Assembly: GCF_000758305.1 (NCBI RefSeq)
Contig: NZ_CP009458.1
Location: forward strand, 1,550,001 to 1,614,000
Source of the DNA: Cedecea neteri
Lineage (GTDB): Bacteria > Pseudomonadota > Gammaproteobacteria > Enterobacterales > Enterobacteriaceae
Direction: 5' to 3'
Length of the DNA stretch: 64,000 nt
Made by a program: the position numbers and the translations under genes. How positions within the stretch are numbered: the stretch's first letter is position 1; the number at the start of each line of letters is the position of its first letter. Under the pieces are notes generated by a model, which saw nothing but the letters and a program-made list of their open reading frames with translations, ran no database searches and was not told where the DNA came from. Positions 32,783 to 41,827 of the stretch are shown one piece after another.

Positions 32783-33946
32783 TTAACGCTGGCGAGAAAT
32801 AAATGGCGAACCTGAAGCCACAAACAAAAGCAGCAACAGGGCACCGCTGAAGGTCAAACTGAGCCCAATGTGATGGGCGATAAAGCCAATCAACGCAGGC
32901 CCTGCGAGCAGGCCGCTGTAGCCAAAAAGCGTGACGGCAGGGATGGAGAAATCTGCTGAAACTCCCGGCTGGTTACCGGCAGAGGTAAAGAGAATGGGAA
33001 TAATGTTGGCGAGCCCGGCTCCAACCAGGATAAACCCCGGCAGGGTGCCCCACTGGGTAAAGACGAGCAGGACAATCCCGGTGCCAGCAATGGCGCAGCC
33101 GAGGAGCAGCACGAGCTTGCCGCCCAGGGCGCTGACCAGGCGATCGCCGCTGAGCCGCCCAAGCGTGACGGTAATGGAATATAAGGTGTAGCCGAAGCCC
33201 GCTAGCGAAGCACTCATACCGCGCTCCGAGGTCATAAATACTGCCGACCAGTCCAGCATGGCGCCTTCAAGCATAAAGACGAAAAAGCAAAGAACCGCGA
33301 TGACCAGCACGGGCGGATGGCTCAGCACTTGTAACGTCTCGCCTTTGCCGCTCGTGGCTTTATTCTGTTTAGGCAAAATGTTGCGGGAAGAAGCGAAGAG
33401 CAGCAAAGCCAGAAAAATGGCAATAGCGGACACGGCAAGCAGCGGAGTCGCCCCCAGCCACAGAAAGAAGCTGACGCTACCCGCACCGGCAATGCTGCCG
33501 ATGCTGTAAAAGCCGTGAAAGCCGGACATTTTTGCCTGCTCACTTTCCTGTTCGACTACCACTGCGTGGGCGTTCATGGCAACGTCGAGCAGACCGTTGA
33601 AGGTGCCGAAGAGCAGCAAAGCCAGCGCCATGGCTTCGCGCTGGTCAAACAGCATCAGCAGCGGTAAATCCGCGGCAAGCCCCAGCACGCTGAGGATCAT
33701 CAGGCGGCGGCCACCAAATTTTGTGATCAGGCGGCCGGTAAACGGCATGACGAGCATTGAGCCTGCGGCGATGCAAAAGAGCAGTAGCCCTAAAGCGCCG
33801 TCGTTAATATCGAGCCTCGCTTTGGCGAAAGGAATTAACGGGGCCCAGGACGACATGGCTAAACCGGCCATAAAAAATATGGCACGTGTGGCGTGCTGTT
33901 CCCGCGACTGTACGTCCGCCAGGGTTGGGGTTGAGTTAATCGTCAT
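32783..33946 (-). CDS. MFS transporter, YbjJ-like
   Basis: A 387-residue major facilitator with 12 predicted helices. The sequence GGRRLMILSVLGLAAD after helix 2-3 and FVFMLEGAMLDWSAVFMTSERG near the start of the second half recall E. coli YbjJ. It may export the product of the neighbouring enzymes or import a precursor. An 81-base gap with two hairpins (ATTCAC-N4-GTGAAT at 33972-33987 and GTGCCCG-N6-CGGGCAC at 33993-34012) separates it from the upstream gene, so it may have its own promoter. Confidence 0.8.
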   Translation of the reverse strand: MTINSTPTLADVQSREQHATRAIFFMAGLAMSSWAPLIPFAKARLDINDGALGLLLFCIAAGSMLVMPFTGRLITKFGGRRLMILSVLGLAADLPLLMLFDQREAMALALLLFGTFNGLLDVAMNAHAVVVEQESEQAKMSGFHGFYSIGSIAGAGSVSFFLWLGATPLLAVSAIAIFLALLLFASSRNILPKQNKATSGKGETLQVLSHPPVLVIAVLCFFVFMLEGAMLDWSAVFMTSERGMSASLAGFGYTLYSITVTLGRLSGDRLVSALGGKLVLLLGCAIAGTGIVLLVFTQWGTLPGFILVGAGLANIIPILFTSAGNQPGVSADFSIPAVTLFGYSGLLAGPALIGFIAHHIGLSLTFSGALLLLLFVASGSPFISRQR

Positions 33947-34027
33947 AGTAATTTCGTGACTCAGTGTGTGGATTCACTCGCGTGAATGCGTTGTGCCCGG
34001 TCCTTCGGGCACGCGCGGCGGTAAGCG

Positions 34028-34819
34028 TTAATTGAGGCTTTCTGCTACCGAGAGGTAATCTGTATAGATTTGCGGTGACCCGGAAAACGAGGCGAGTTTT
34101 TTCCATTCCTCGTACATTTGTTTGGTATCGCGGTGCGCTTTGGCGAATTTGGCCGCTTCGTCGGTGGCGATATCCGGCTCGGGGTAAAAGACATCCAGCG
34201 CCTTCAGGCTGGCGATTTCCATCAGCACCACATACTGATCGAGCCTGTTACCCCGCTCCCCTTTCAACAGCCGGAATTTCCAGTCAGGGTAATCTTCAAT
34301 CCGGTGATGGTTACCCTCGATAAAACTTTCAAACTGTTCGGCACTGACGTTGGGGCGCAACGCCAGGTTGTGAATACCAATCACCCGAGCAACCGGGGGC
34401 TGCTGCTGATAGCGGGGACCCGGCTGGACGGTGCTTTTCTTATTTTCCGCCAGCAGGCGATAATCGGTGAACAGGGTTGGCAGTTCGCTGAACGTGCCGT
34501 AGCTACGCCATTCTGCCAGCAGCGCTTCGGCTTCAGGATGCTGCCGCCAGAACTCACGAGCCTGTCCGGTCTGGTTGCCGTCTGCGGCCATATAGCGATC
34601 CCGCATTGCCGCATTTTCGATTTCAAACAGCATCAAATATTGCCCGGCACGTTCGCCGCGCAGCCCGCGAAGCAGCGTCCAGCGCCAGCCTGGATAGCAG
34701 GGAATATGCACGCCTTTGTTTTGCACAAAGGTTTCAAATGCCTGCTGGGTAATGCCTGCTTCGGTGTCGATAGCGATGTAAAACAGACTGAAAACCGGCG
34801 TAGTTGAAGAGTGGCTCAT
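34028..34819 (-). CDS. Duplicated dimeric alpha/beta-barrel protein, copy 1
   Basis: A 263-residue paralogue of the protein at 31972-32766, again with two tandem halves that share YPGWRWTLLRGLRGERAGQYLMLFEIEN and YPDWKFRLLKGERGNRLDQYVVLMEIAS. The two copies share most of their first 80 residues (SLFYIAIDTEAGITQQAFETFVQNKGVHIPCYPGWRWTLL versus the equivalent). The start lies three bases after the stop of the radical SAM gene, so coupling is likely. Function is unknown; a small-molecule-binding or cyclase-like role is possible. Confidence 0.7.
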   Translation of the reverse strand: MSHSSTTPVFSLFYIAIDTEAGITQQAFETFVQNKGVHIPCYPGWRWTLLRGLRGERAGQYLMLFEIENAAMRDRYMAADGNQTGQAREFWRQHPEAEALLAEWRSYGTFSELPTLFTDYRLLAENKKSTVQPGPRYQQQPPVARVIGIHNLALRPNVSAEQFESFIEGNHHRIEDYPDWKFRLLKGERGNRLDQYVVLMEIASLKALDVFYPEPDIATDEAAKFAKAHRDTKQMYEEWKKLASFSGSPQIYTDYLSVAESLN

Positions 34820-34822
34820 GGG

Positions 34823-36271
34823 TTACTCCTGCTCTGCGTCGGCTGAGATAAATTGGGTGTTAATGATGGCTTCAACCAGCGTGACGCCAATGGGCGTCAG
34901 CGTGACCACGCCTTGCTCAATCACCACCAGTTCTTTTGCCTGCAGTTTTTCCAGCGTCGGCTTGATGATGCGGTTTTCAAAAAAACTGTTGCCGTTGAAG
35001 CGGGTTGCGAACACGGCGTCGTCCACCGGAATCAGCGTGGAGAGGGCCATTTTGAAGGCGTTAACTTCGCGCTGTTCCGGTGAAATACCGTGGCTTTCTT
35101 CGATAGGCAGACGGCCTTCGTCGAGGTACTGCTTATATTGCTTATAGCCGGTGATGTTGATGGCTTCGGCGCGGGTGCATTTCGAACTACCACCCAGGCC
35201 AATGGCGACCTCAGGATATTGCTTGTCCAGATCGGTGATCAGCCCTTTCCACTTTTCAGCTTCCAGGTGGTTCTGGTGGAAATACATCGTGGGGTGTTCG
35301 CGATAGCCCTCGGTGAGGTATTTCTCGACCAGTTCACGCATTTGGTATTGCTTGCCCAGCCCCGGGAACGTCATGTTGTTCATGTTGATCAGCCCTTTTT
35401 TCTGCCACAGGCTTTCACGTTCGCCGGATACGCCGGTGCGCGTTTTCATGAACTCTTCCATGTGCAGCTTGGTGCAGACGACGTGGGAGAGATCCAGCTC
35501 CAGGGTGCGCTCCATGTCGTACTTCACGTCATCCACGGTTTGGCCCAGCATGCCGTAGATAAGATCGACGCTGACCCACTCGATGCCCTGTTCCCGCGCG
35601 CTGCGGATGGTTTCTTCACACTCGTCGGCGGTGTGCTGGCGGCCACAGGCGGCAATAATGGCGTCGTTGAAGGATTGGGTGCCGAAGCTGATTTTGCTGA
35701 AACCCAGCTCTTTCAGAATGCCGATGTATTCGCGGTTTAATGTCCCGGGTTCGCCTTCAAAGCGGAGCGTTGCCGCCGAGAAATTAAAGTGCGTGTAATA
35801 GAAGTCCATCAGCCGGCGCAGTTCCGGTTCCGGGAGCAGGGAAGGCGTGCCGCCAAAGATGTTGAATTCGCCAATTTCCGCTTTTGACAGACTCGGCACT
35901 TTTTCCAGCCACATCTTCGCTTCTTTAATGTTGTAGTCCACCAGGTCCCGGAAGACGCCTTCCGCCGAAGGTGATTTCGGGTTGAGGATCACCGTTGGAT
36001 ACTGACAGAAGTGGCAGCGGTAACGGCAGGTGGGAATATAGGCCCACAGATGGATCTGTTTCGCAGCCCGGATGTCGTGCTCCATATCGGCAAAAAACGA
36101 CTCCAGCGGGTAGTGCTCAATGTCACCGGGAAAAACATGGCAGCCAAAAGGATCTTTATGGACGTAGTCCAGAAAAGCCTCGTTCTCCGGTTGGGAGAGG
36201 AAGCCGTAAACTGCCGGAACCGGATAGGCCGGATCGAGATCTTTTAAGGACGCGAGAGCTTCGGTATTCAT
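34823..36271 (-). CDS. HemN/HemW-like radical SAM enzyme
   Basis: A 482-residue radical SAM protein. The [4Fe-4S] motif CX3CX2C is C82, C86 and C89 in IPTCRYRCHFC, followed by FGGTPSLLPEPEL, FEGEPGTLN and FGTQSFND, the HemN-family SAM-binding order. Coproporphyrinogen dehydrogenase HemN has a different N-terminal region, and the context lacks haem genes. HemN-like proteins include class C radical SAM methylases of natural product pathways and anaerobic haem-cleaving enzymes, so it may be a biosynthetic enzyme. Its ATG overlaps the glycosyltransferase stop (TGATG). Confidence 0.82.
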   Translation of the reverse strand: MNTEALASLKDLDPAYPVPAVYGFLSQPENEAFLDYVHKDPFGCHVFPGDIEHYPLESFFADMEHDIRAAKQIHLWAYIPTCRYRCHFCQYPTVILNPKSPSAEGVFRDLVDYNIKEAKMWLEKVPSLSKAEIGEFNIFGGTPSLLPEPELRRLMDFYYTHFNFSAATLRFEGEPGTLNREYIGILKELGFSKISFGTQSFNDAIIAACGRQHTADECEETIRSAREQGIEWVSVDLIYGMLGQTVDDVKYDMERTLELDLSHVVCTKLHMEEFMKTRTGVSGERESLWQKKGLINMNNMTFPGLGKQYQMRELVEKYLTEGYREHPTMYFHQNHLEAEKWKGLITDLDKQYPEVAIGLGGSSKCTRAEAINITGYKQYKQYLDEGRLPIEESHGISPEQREVNAFKMALSTLIPVDDAVFATRFNGNSFFENRIIKPTLEKLQAKELVVIEQGVVTLTPIGVTLVEAIINTQFISADAEQE

Positions 36272-38937
36272 CAGAAAACACCTCCGTTGGCAAAGTAGTT
36301 GTGGGCTTCACCGGACTCGCGATCTTCACAGAAGTACCAGACAAAGCGTTCGAAATCTTTTTCCGCGACGCTGTCAAAGCAGGCCGGAAGCGGTGGCGCA
36401 AAACCAATATCCTCCCCGACGGCGTTACGCAGCGCGGTGAATATCTCGTGGCGGAACTCGAAATAGAGCCGGTAGGCCGGCGTTTTGTAGCTATGGATCG
36501 GCTTGAAGTCGATGATGCTCATCTCACGCTTTATCGCGTGAATGCGCTGGTAAAGCCGCTCAGCAACCTGCGGCGAGAAAAAGGCTCGTACCCGCTCGTT
36601 CTCCAGCAAGATGTGCGGATTCAGCAGGGCCGGAAGAACGATGTTTTTCGGGATGTAGTCTTTGATGGAGTATTCCCAGCCCTGCCTGGCCTGCTCCTCG
36701 GTGAGGTCAATCAGCGTGTTTTTTTGGATTGAGACATCCGGGCGCACGTCTTTCATGATGATGATGCCGTCGCTGCCGTAGGCGATGCCGTTGATCACAT
36801 CGTCAATAATGGTGTCCACGCGGCGGCTGTTGATCTCCACAAAGGATTCTTTGGCGTAAACCGGCTTGCCGCCCCAGGCGATGATCTTGATGCCGAAATC
36901 CCAATCGTCCGAAAGGTGTTCCACGAAGCGGCCTTTTTCCAACTGGTAGAAGATCTCGATGCCGCCAATTTTTTCGTACAGGCTGCGCTCCACGGCGAAG
37001 CCTTTGCCATCCGGGAAGCCACCGAACAATGAGAACGACACGTCGCGGCAGCGCAGGGTTTTTTGAATTTCACGGAAGAGGTTAGGGCGCTGCTGGAAAG
37101 CCTCACGGTCGTAGTAGTAATTGCAGGTCCCAAGATCGCCGTCGTCGGCAATCATTTTTTCTATCAGAGTATGCAGCCAGTAAGGATCCACGGTGCAGTC
37201 GGCATCGGCGGAGACAATATAGTGTTTATTGCTTTTGCCCAGCCTGGCATCACGCGCTCTTGAGCGCAGGGCGGCGTAATCCATACCGCATTTACGGGCC
37301 GAAGATACGCCCTGAATCTTCTCCTGGATAATGTGCACATCCATCGCCGGATGTGTTTCTTTGAAGCGGTTTATCTTTGCCACGGAATCATCGCGGGAGT
37401 TGTTATCCACGATGATCACTTCATAAGCGTCATGGGTTACCAATCGGCCATGCGTTTGTTGGCCAAATAATGAGGCTAAAACTTCATCAATTCGGTCGCT
37501 TTCATTGTAAACAGGCAGCACTACCGAGACGAAAATGTTATCGCGCATATCTACTCCTGGGGCGGTGATATTCAGAATGTCCATCACGTTGTTAGAAAGG
37601 ATGTTTTTGCCGATGGCGAAGTTCTTTGCGGCTATACGATCCATTTCAGGTTTATTGGTCAGCAGCAAAAAGACTTCGTTGATAAAGGCTTCGTCAGGCA
37701 GGCCGTCCTGCCCGTCCGAGATAGGCATCACCGGGGCTTCAAAGCCGTGCTGGCCGTAGACTTCCGGGTAGTATTCGTAGCGGGTAGTGATGTAGCAGCG
37801 CTGGCTGCTGATCGCCTCACCAATGGGATTGCCGTAGCTGTCGTAGTCCCACGAGGTCAGGAACGACACCAGGTCGCAGGAATGGTAGAGATCCTCGATG
37901 GTGATTTTTCCCAGACTCATGGGCATGAAGTTATGGTGTAGCGGGCCAAGAAACTTCACATAAGGGGCAATGTCCAGTTCCTGTGCCAGCTGTTCCAGCT
38001 CGCCAGTATGCGTGGCGTGCTCACGGGTATCACCGGCGATCAAAAGCCAGACGGTTTTATCAATATTGTGCTTTCTGAACAGGTGGTTAAGGCGTTGTAC
38101 CAGCAGTACGTCACGGTCCAGGCGCTTCTGCGGAATGATGCGCGTCGTTCGGGCAATGACTATGTCATCGGCGGAAATATCCAGGGATGACCGGATGTTT
38201 TTCAGCGCCTGTTGCCCGGTAAAGCTGTAGGTATTTTTCACTACGTGAATATCGACTTCCCGCTGGCACCAGTGTTCCAGCTTTTCTTTGAGATCGTTAT
38301 TCAGCGTAACGTAGCTAATAAAAGGGGATTTGACAGGTTTAATGGCATGGTTATACGGCGGTAAACCATACTTCATGATATTTTTCTCGCTGTTCCACAT
38401 GAGGTCGTGATCCCGCCAGATAACAAAATTTCCTAACTGGTGACGGTGGCCGTATTGTTCGATAGCGAGATAAAGTGCGCGGGTGTAAATAATATTCTCT
38501 GGCAGTGTGCCGTTTTCGACAATCACAGTGCAAATTCGTAGTTGTTCCCATTGAAGTAAAATTCTTTCGGCCAGGCTTTGGGCGGAATATTCAACGGCAC
38601 GGATTATTTCTTCTTTTTCTTCAAATGAAACAGAAAGCCTTTCACTGATAAGTACGGCGTGTGCTTTTTCAATAAACGCTGGGGAGTAATGGGGGACAGA
38701 TGTAATCCCACTGATGCGCGTTAAGGTAAATGCATCGCGATAAATTTCGGGTTCATGATCGTAAGGCTTATTAAAGTTGCCTTTGTCAACTTTAATGTCA
38801 TACCCAAGATCGAGATAAGAATTGATGCCTTTTTGTTTAAGGCTTTGCGAGACTTTTAATGCTTCTACCGTAATACCCGAGACGGCAACAGCATCAAAAG
38901 AGATAAACATGGCATATCTTTGACCATAAACGTCCAT
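36271..38937 (-). CDS. Two-domain glycosyltransferase (GT4-like plus GT2)
   Basis: An 888-residue cytoplasmic protein with two catalytic modules. The N-terminal part (about 1-460) is GT-B/GT4-like, with RTTRIIPQKRLDRDVLL and the EAISSQRCYITTRYEYYPEVYG nucleotide-sugar region. The C-terminal part (about 490-750) is GT-A/GT2-like, with VSVVLPVYNESDRIDEVL, the DxD-type SADADCTVD and DDWDFG. No membrane segment is present. It is the first gene of the operon; AAAAGGGG precedes the ATG. The first third is AT-rich relative to flanking genes, suggesting acquisition. Acceptor and sugar are unknown. Confidence 0.82.
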   Translation of the reverse strand: MDVYGQRYAMFISFDAVAVSGITVEALKVSQSLKQKGINSYLDLGYDIKVDKGNFNKPYDHEPEIYRDAFTLTRISGITSVPHYSPAFIEKAHAVLISERLSVSFEEKEEIIRAVEYSAQSLAERILLQWEQLRICTVIVENGTLPENIIYTRALYLAIEQYGHRHQLGNFVIWRDHDLMWNSEKNIMKYGLPPYNHAIKPVKSPFISYVTLNNDLKEKLEHWCQREVDIHVVKNTYSFTGQQALKNIRSSLDISADDIVIARTTRIIPQKRLDRDVLLVQRLNHLFRKHNIDKTVWLLIAGDTREHATHTGELEQLAQELDIAPYVKFLGPLHHNFMPMSLGKITIEDLYHSCDLVSFLTSWDYDSYGNPIGEAISSQRCYITTRYEYYPEVYGQHGFEAPVMPISDGQDGLPDEAFINEVFLLLTNKPEMDRIAAKNFAIGKNILSNNVMDILNITAPGVDMRDNIFVSVVLPVYNESDRIDEVLASLFGQQTHGRLVTHDAYEVIIVDNNSRDDSVAKINRFKETHPAMDVHIIQEKIQGVSSARKCGMDYAALRSRARDARLGKSNKHYIVSADADCTVDPYWLHTLIEKMIADDGDLGTCNYYYDREAFQQRPNLFREIQKTLRCRDVSFSLFGGFPDGKGFAVERSLYEKIGGIEIFYQLEKGRFVEHLSDDWDFGIKIIAWGGKPVYAKESFVEINSRRVDTIIDDVINGIAYGSDGIIIMKDVRPDVSIQKNTLIDLTEEQARQGWEYSIKDYIPKNIVLPALLNPHILLENERVRAFFSPQVAERLYQRIHAIKREMSIIDFKPIHSYKTPAYRLYFEFRHEIFTALRNAVGEDIGFAPPLPACFDSVAEKDFERFVWYFCEDRESGEAHNYFANGGVF

Positions 38938-40083
38938 GGCGACTACCCCTTTTAAGCGAAACTGCTACGCTTATTTGTTGTAAGCAATTGATACATCCCG
39001 AATGACTGCGTTTTCGATAACGCCCGAAGCCATTCAGAACCGGCAAATTCAGAAAACATCGCCAGCAGCCGTGTCGGCGCTGACTTTCAAGTGCTGTATG
39101 TATCAAAGTGCCTGCAAGAATAAGCTTGCGGGATAGCTAAACGCTGTGGCGTTTATCAGTGTTATATTTTATTTATTTTTAGGCCGAGAGCGTTCGCCGG
39201 TTTTCTTAATTTTTCCGGTTCGCTTTGTCTGGCATTTTTCTGATTTTGTAATTGTCAGTTTTTTGATTTTTTTAGTGTTATTGGATTCCGAAAAAAGTTG
39301 TTCAAAAGACCACGCAATCTTAAACATCTCTATTTTTTACCGTAAAGCGGGAACGTTCCAGTTGGTGAGCGTTATCACACATTCTGTTTTTGTTTTTAAA
39401 GCTGAATTTTTAATAACTAGATGAGCGTTAATATCCATTTTAGGCCTTTGAAATAATGAACTACGTAAACGTGTAGATACTGATTTTAAAAAATGACAAA
39501 AATTGGGAATGTTCCCAATGTGGTGCGAATTTGCTGCTTCTGTGTCTACTGTTCCGACTGTCACAAGGCTGACATCTGCGAAATATAAAAGGAAATTTAC
39601 CGCTTTACCCTAATAAAAGAGCGCTCTCAGATATAGCGAACCCTTAACTTTGGTATGGGAAGAGCAAAATTCCCATACGGTATTCGTAACTCATTATAAA
39701 TATTAGGTTATTATTTAAATCATGATAAATAGTAAGTGTTAGATGAAACGCAACCGCTAAATATTTACTTACCATATGGGGCTTTTACAGAATTGGAATC
39801 GATAGTCTACGCGCGCGCTGGTTACAAGGTTGAATAATAATTTATCGAAATATTTGAATGAGTTAACGGTTGCATCGATCATGCTGGTGAGGATTAACCA
39901 AAGTAATAAAGCACCAAAACCAATGAGAATATATCGGGGATGTTATTCGTAGGCGTGACAATATTTCGCCGCATGCGGCTTGTGTCCTGGATGAGACGGT
40001 TTTCTACAGAATGAATGTTGTGGAGAAATACCCAGGGATCGAGGGATGCTGCCCCTTTCAGGACGAAAGAGGCAGGCGGTAGG
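38938..40083. promoter_or_regulatory. AT-rich gap upstream of the glycosyltransferase operon with related dyads
   Basis: 1146 bases with no convincing gene; the longest frame (39146-39424) lacks a ribosome site and is biased. Three dyads share the core GGGAA...TTCC: 39349-39359 (GGGAACGTTCC), 39502-39519 (ATTGGGAA-TG-TTCCCAAT, perfect) and 39653-39678 (GTATGGGAA-N8-TTCCCATAC, perfect). A stem CCTGCAAG/CTTGCGGG is at 39111-39132. The low GC content and poly-T stretches around 39150-39300 suggest foreign DNA or a silenced promoter region. Confidence 0.6.
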
Positions 40084-40785
40084 TTAGACCGGCAGGTCGA
40101 TCAGCAGGCCGCGCAGCGGCGTATCGGCGACCAGGGTGATATTGGCTTCATCGCGAATAAACGCGCCATCGCCGCAGGTCAGTGCTTCCTTCTCTTCTGA
40201 TGGCGTCACCGCATGCACCGTGCCGTGAATCGACTGCAGATAAGCTCGTGGGCCGTGAAGCTGGAAGCTTAGCTGCTCGCCTTTTTCCATCTCAATGTGG
40301 TGGATCCACACTTGTTGACGCAGCTGCAGGCTGTGATTGCTGCCGTCCGGCGAGGCAATCAGCTGATGTGATGCTCCCGCTAACTGGATCTTTTGCACCA
40401 GCGGATTTTCGCGATCCGGGCAGGCATCCAGCCACAGCTGCATGCGCGTCAGCGATTTCTCTTTGCTGAGGTTGTGCTCGCTATAGCTGATCCCCGGCTG
40501 GGTGGAAAGCAGCAGGACTTCACCGGCGCTGGCCTGGATATGGTTGCCTTCGCTGTCGCGGTATTCCGCTTCCCCTTCCAGAATCAGGTTGAGGATGTCT
40601 ACTTTCGGGTAGCCGCGCGGTTGAAACGAGGCTCCAGGGGCCAGTACTTCCTGGTTGAGCACGCGCAGAGAGGCGTAGCCCAACAGTTTAGGGTCGAAGT
40701 AGTGTCCAAAAGAAAAGGTGTAGCGAGCCTGCAGCCATCCGTAGTCAGCTTTACCACACTGTTTGGCTGTTCTTGTCGTAATCAT
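40084..40785 (-). CDS. yhaK: Pirin-like bicupin YhaK
   Basis: A 233-residue bicupin of the pirin family, nearly identical to E. coli YhaK (ARYTFSFGHYFDPKLLGYASLRVLNQEV; LLLSTQPGISYSEHN; GDGAFIRDEANITLVADTPLRGLL). The E. coli protein is cytosolic and responds to nitrosative and oxidative signals; the metal site of classical pirins is reduced. It is divergent from yhaJ with a 105-base shared promoter region. Confidence 0.93.
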   Translation of the reverse strand: MITTRTAKQCGKADYGWLQARYTFSFGHYFDPKLLGYASLRVLNQEVLAPGASFQPRGYPKVDILNLILEGEAEYRDSEGNHIQASAGEVLLLSTQPGISYSEHNLSKEKSLTRMQLWLDACPDRENPLVQKIQLAGASHQLIASPDGSNHSLQLRQQVWIHHIEMEKGEQLSFQLHGPRAYLQSIHGTVHAVTPSEEKEALTCGDGAFIRDEANITLVADTPLRGLLIDLPV

Positions 40786-40890
40786 AATTCTTGACCTCTC
40801 TTTACACTAAACCCATGTTAAGGGTCTGGACGCTGCATTGTTAGCCAGTTAATCTGCTCGGTATGTTCAAATTTCCTGAATGAGAACGAA

Positions 40891-41781
40891 ATGGCGAAAG
40901 AAAGGGCGTTGACGCTGGAAGCGTTAAGGGTCATGGATGCGATCGACAGACGCGGAAGCTTTGCCGCTGCGGCCGACGAGCTGGGACGTGTACCGTCCGC
41001 GCTCAGCTACACCATGCAAAAACTGGAAGAAGAGTTGGATGTGGTGCTGTTTGACCGCTCGGGGCATCGCACCAAATTTACCAACGTGGGACGTATGCTG
41101 CTGGAGCGAGGGCGCGTGCTGCTCGAGGCGGCGGATAAGTTAACCACCGACGCGGAAGCGCTGGCGCGGGGCTGGGAAGCAAACCTGACTATCGTCACCG
41201 AAGCGCTGGTGCCGACGGAAAAACTGTTCCCGCTGGTGGATAAGCTGGCCGATAAAGCCGACACCCAATTATCTATTTTCACCGAAGTGCTGGCCGGGGC
41301 CTGGGAGCGCCTGGAACAGGGCAGGGCGGATATCGTTATCGCGCCAGATATGCACTTCCGCAGTTCCTCGGAGATTAACTCCCGCAAGCTTTACAAAGTG
41401 ATGAGCGTTTACGTTGCCGCACCGGATCACCCGATTCATCAGGAGCCGGAGCCGCTTTCTGAAGTGACCCGCGTGAAGTATCGTGGCGTGGCCGTGGCGG
41501 ATACCGCCCGTGAAAGGCCGGTGTTAACGGTGCGCCTGTTGGACAAACAGCCGCGCCTGACGGTGAGCTCTATCGAAGAGAAGCGGCTGGCGCTGTTGGC
41601 CGGGCTTGGCGTGGCCACAATGCCGTATCCGCTGGTTGAGCAGGATATCGCCGAAGGCCGCCTGCGGGTAGTGAGCCCGGAATATACCAACGAGATTGAT
41701 ATCATCATGGCGTGGCGGCGCGACAGCATGGGCGAGGCCAAAGCCTGGTGCCTGCGCGAGCTGCCTAAACTGCTGAAATAA
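40891..41781 (+). CDS. yhaJ: LysR-type regulator YhaJ
   Basis: A 296-residue LysR regulator nearly identical to E. coli YhaJ, with its HTH in about residues 7-62 (GSFAAAADELGRVPSALSYTMQKLEEEL). YhaJ controls quinol-like compound response and, in pathogenic E. coli, virulence genes. It is divergent from yhaK, a known regulatory target region. A strong terminator follows, and the neighbour on that side (mscM) is not the E. coli neighbour. Confidence 0.94.
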   Translation: MAKERALTLEALRVMDAIDRRGSFAAAADELGRVPSALSYTMQKLEEELDVVLFDRSGHRTKFTNVGRMLLERGRVLLEAADKLTTDAEALARGWEANLTIVTEALVPTEKLFPLVDKLADKADTQLSIFTEVLAGAWERLEQGRADIVIAPDMHFRSSSEINSRKLYKVMSVYVAAPDHPIHQEPEPLSEVTRVKYRGVAVADTARERPVLTVRLLDKQPRLTVSSIEEKRLALLAGLGVATMPYPLVEQDIAEGRLRVVSPEYTNEIDIIMAWRRDSMGEAKAWCLRELPKLLK

Positions 41782-41815
41782 AAAAACGCGTTGGTTTTTG
41801 CCAACGCGTTTTTTC
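41779..41815. terminator. Bidirectional terminator between yhaJ and mscM
   Basis: AAAAAACGCGTTGG pairs with CCAACGCGTTTTTT over a four- to six-base loop. The A run and T run make it efficient in both directions for these convergent genes. It also marks the rearrangement junction relative to E. coli. Confidence 0.88.
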
Positions 41816-41827
41816 CCTTCCTTAAAA

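Noticed and set aside
39146..39424. 92-codon frame in the AT-rich gap
   Set aside because: It is low-complexity and Phe/Ile-rich from AT bias, lacks a ribosome site, and ends near the dyad repeats.
40075..40085. GGCGGTAGGTT, resembling the ops/JUMPstart element used by RfaH
   Set aside because: It differs at the end of the consensus, overlaps the yhaK stop, and points away from the glycosyltransferase operon.
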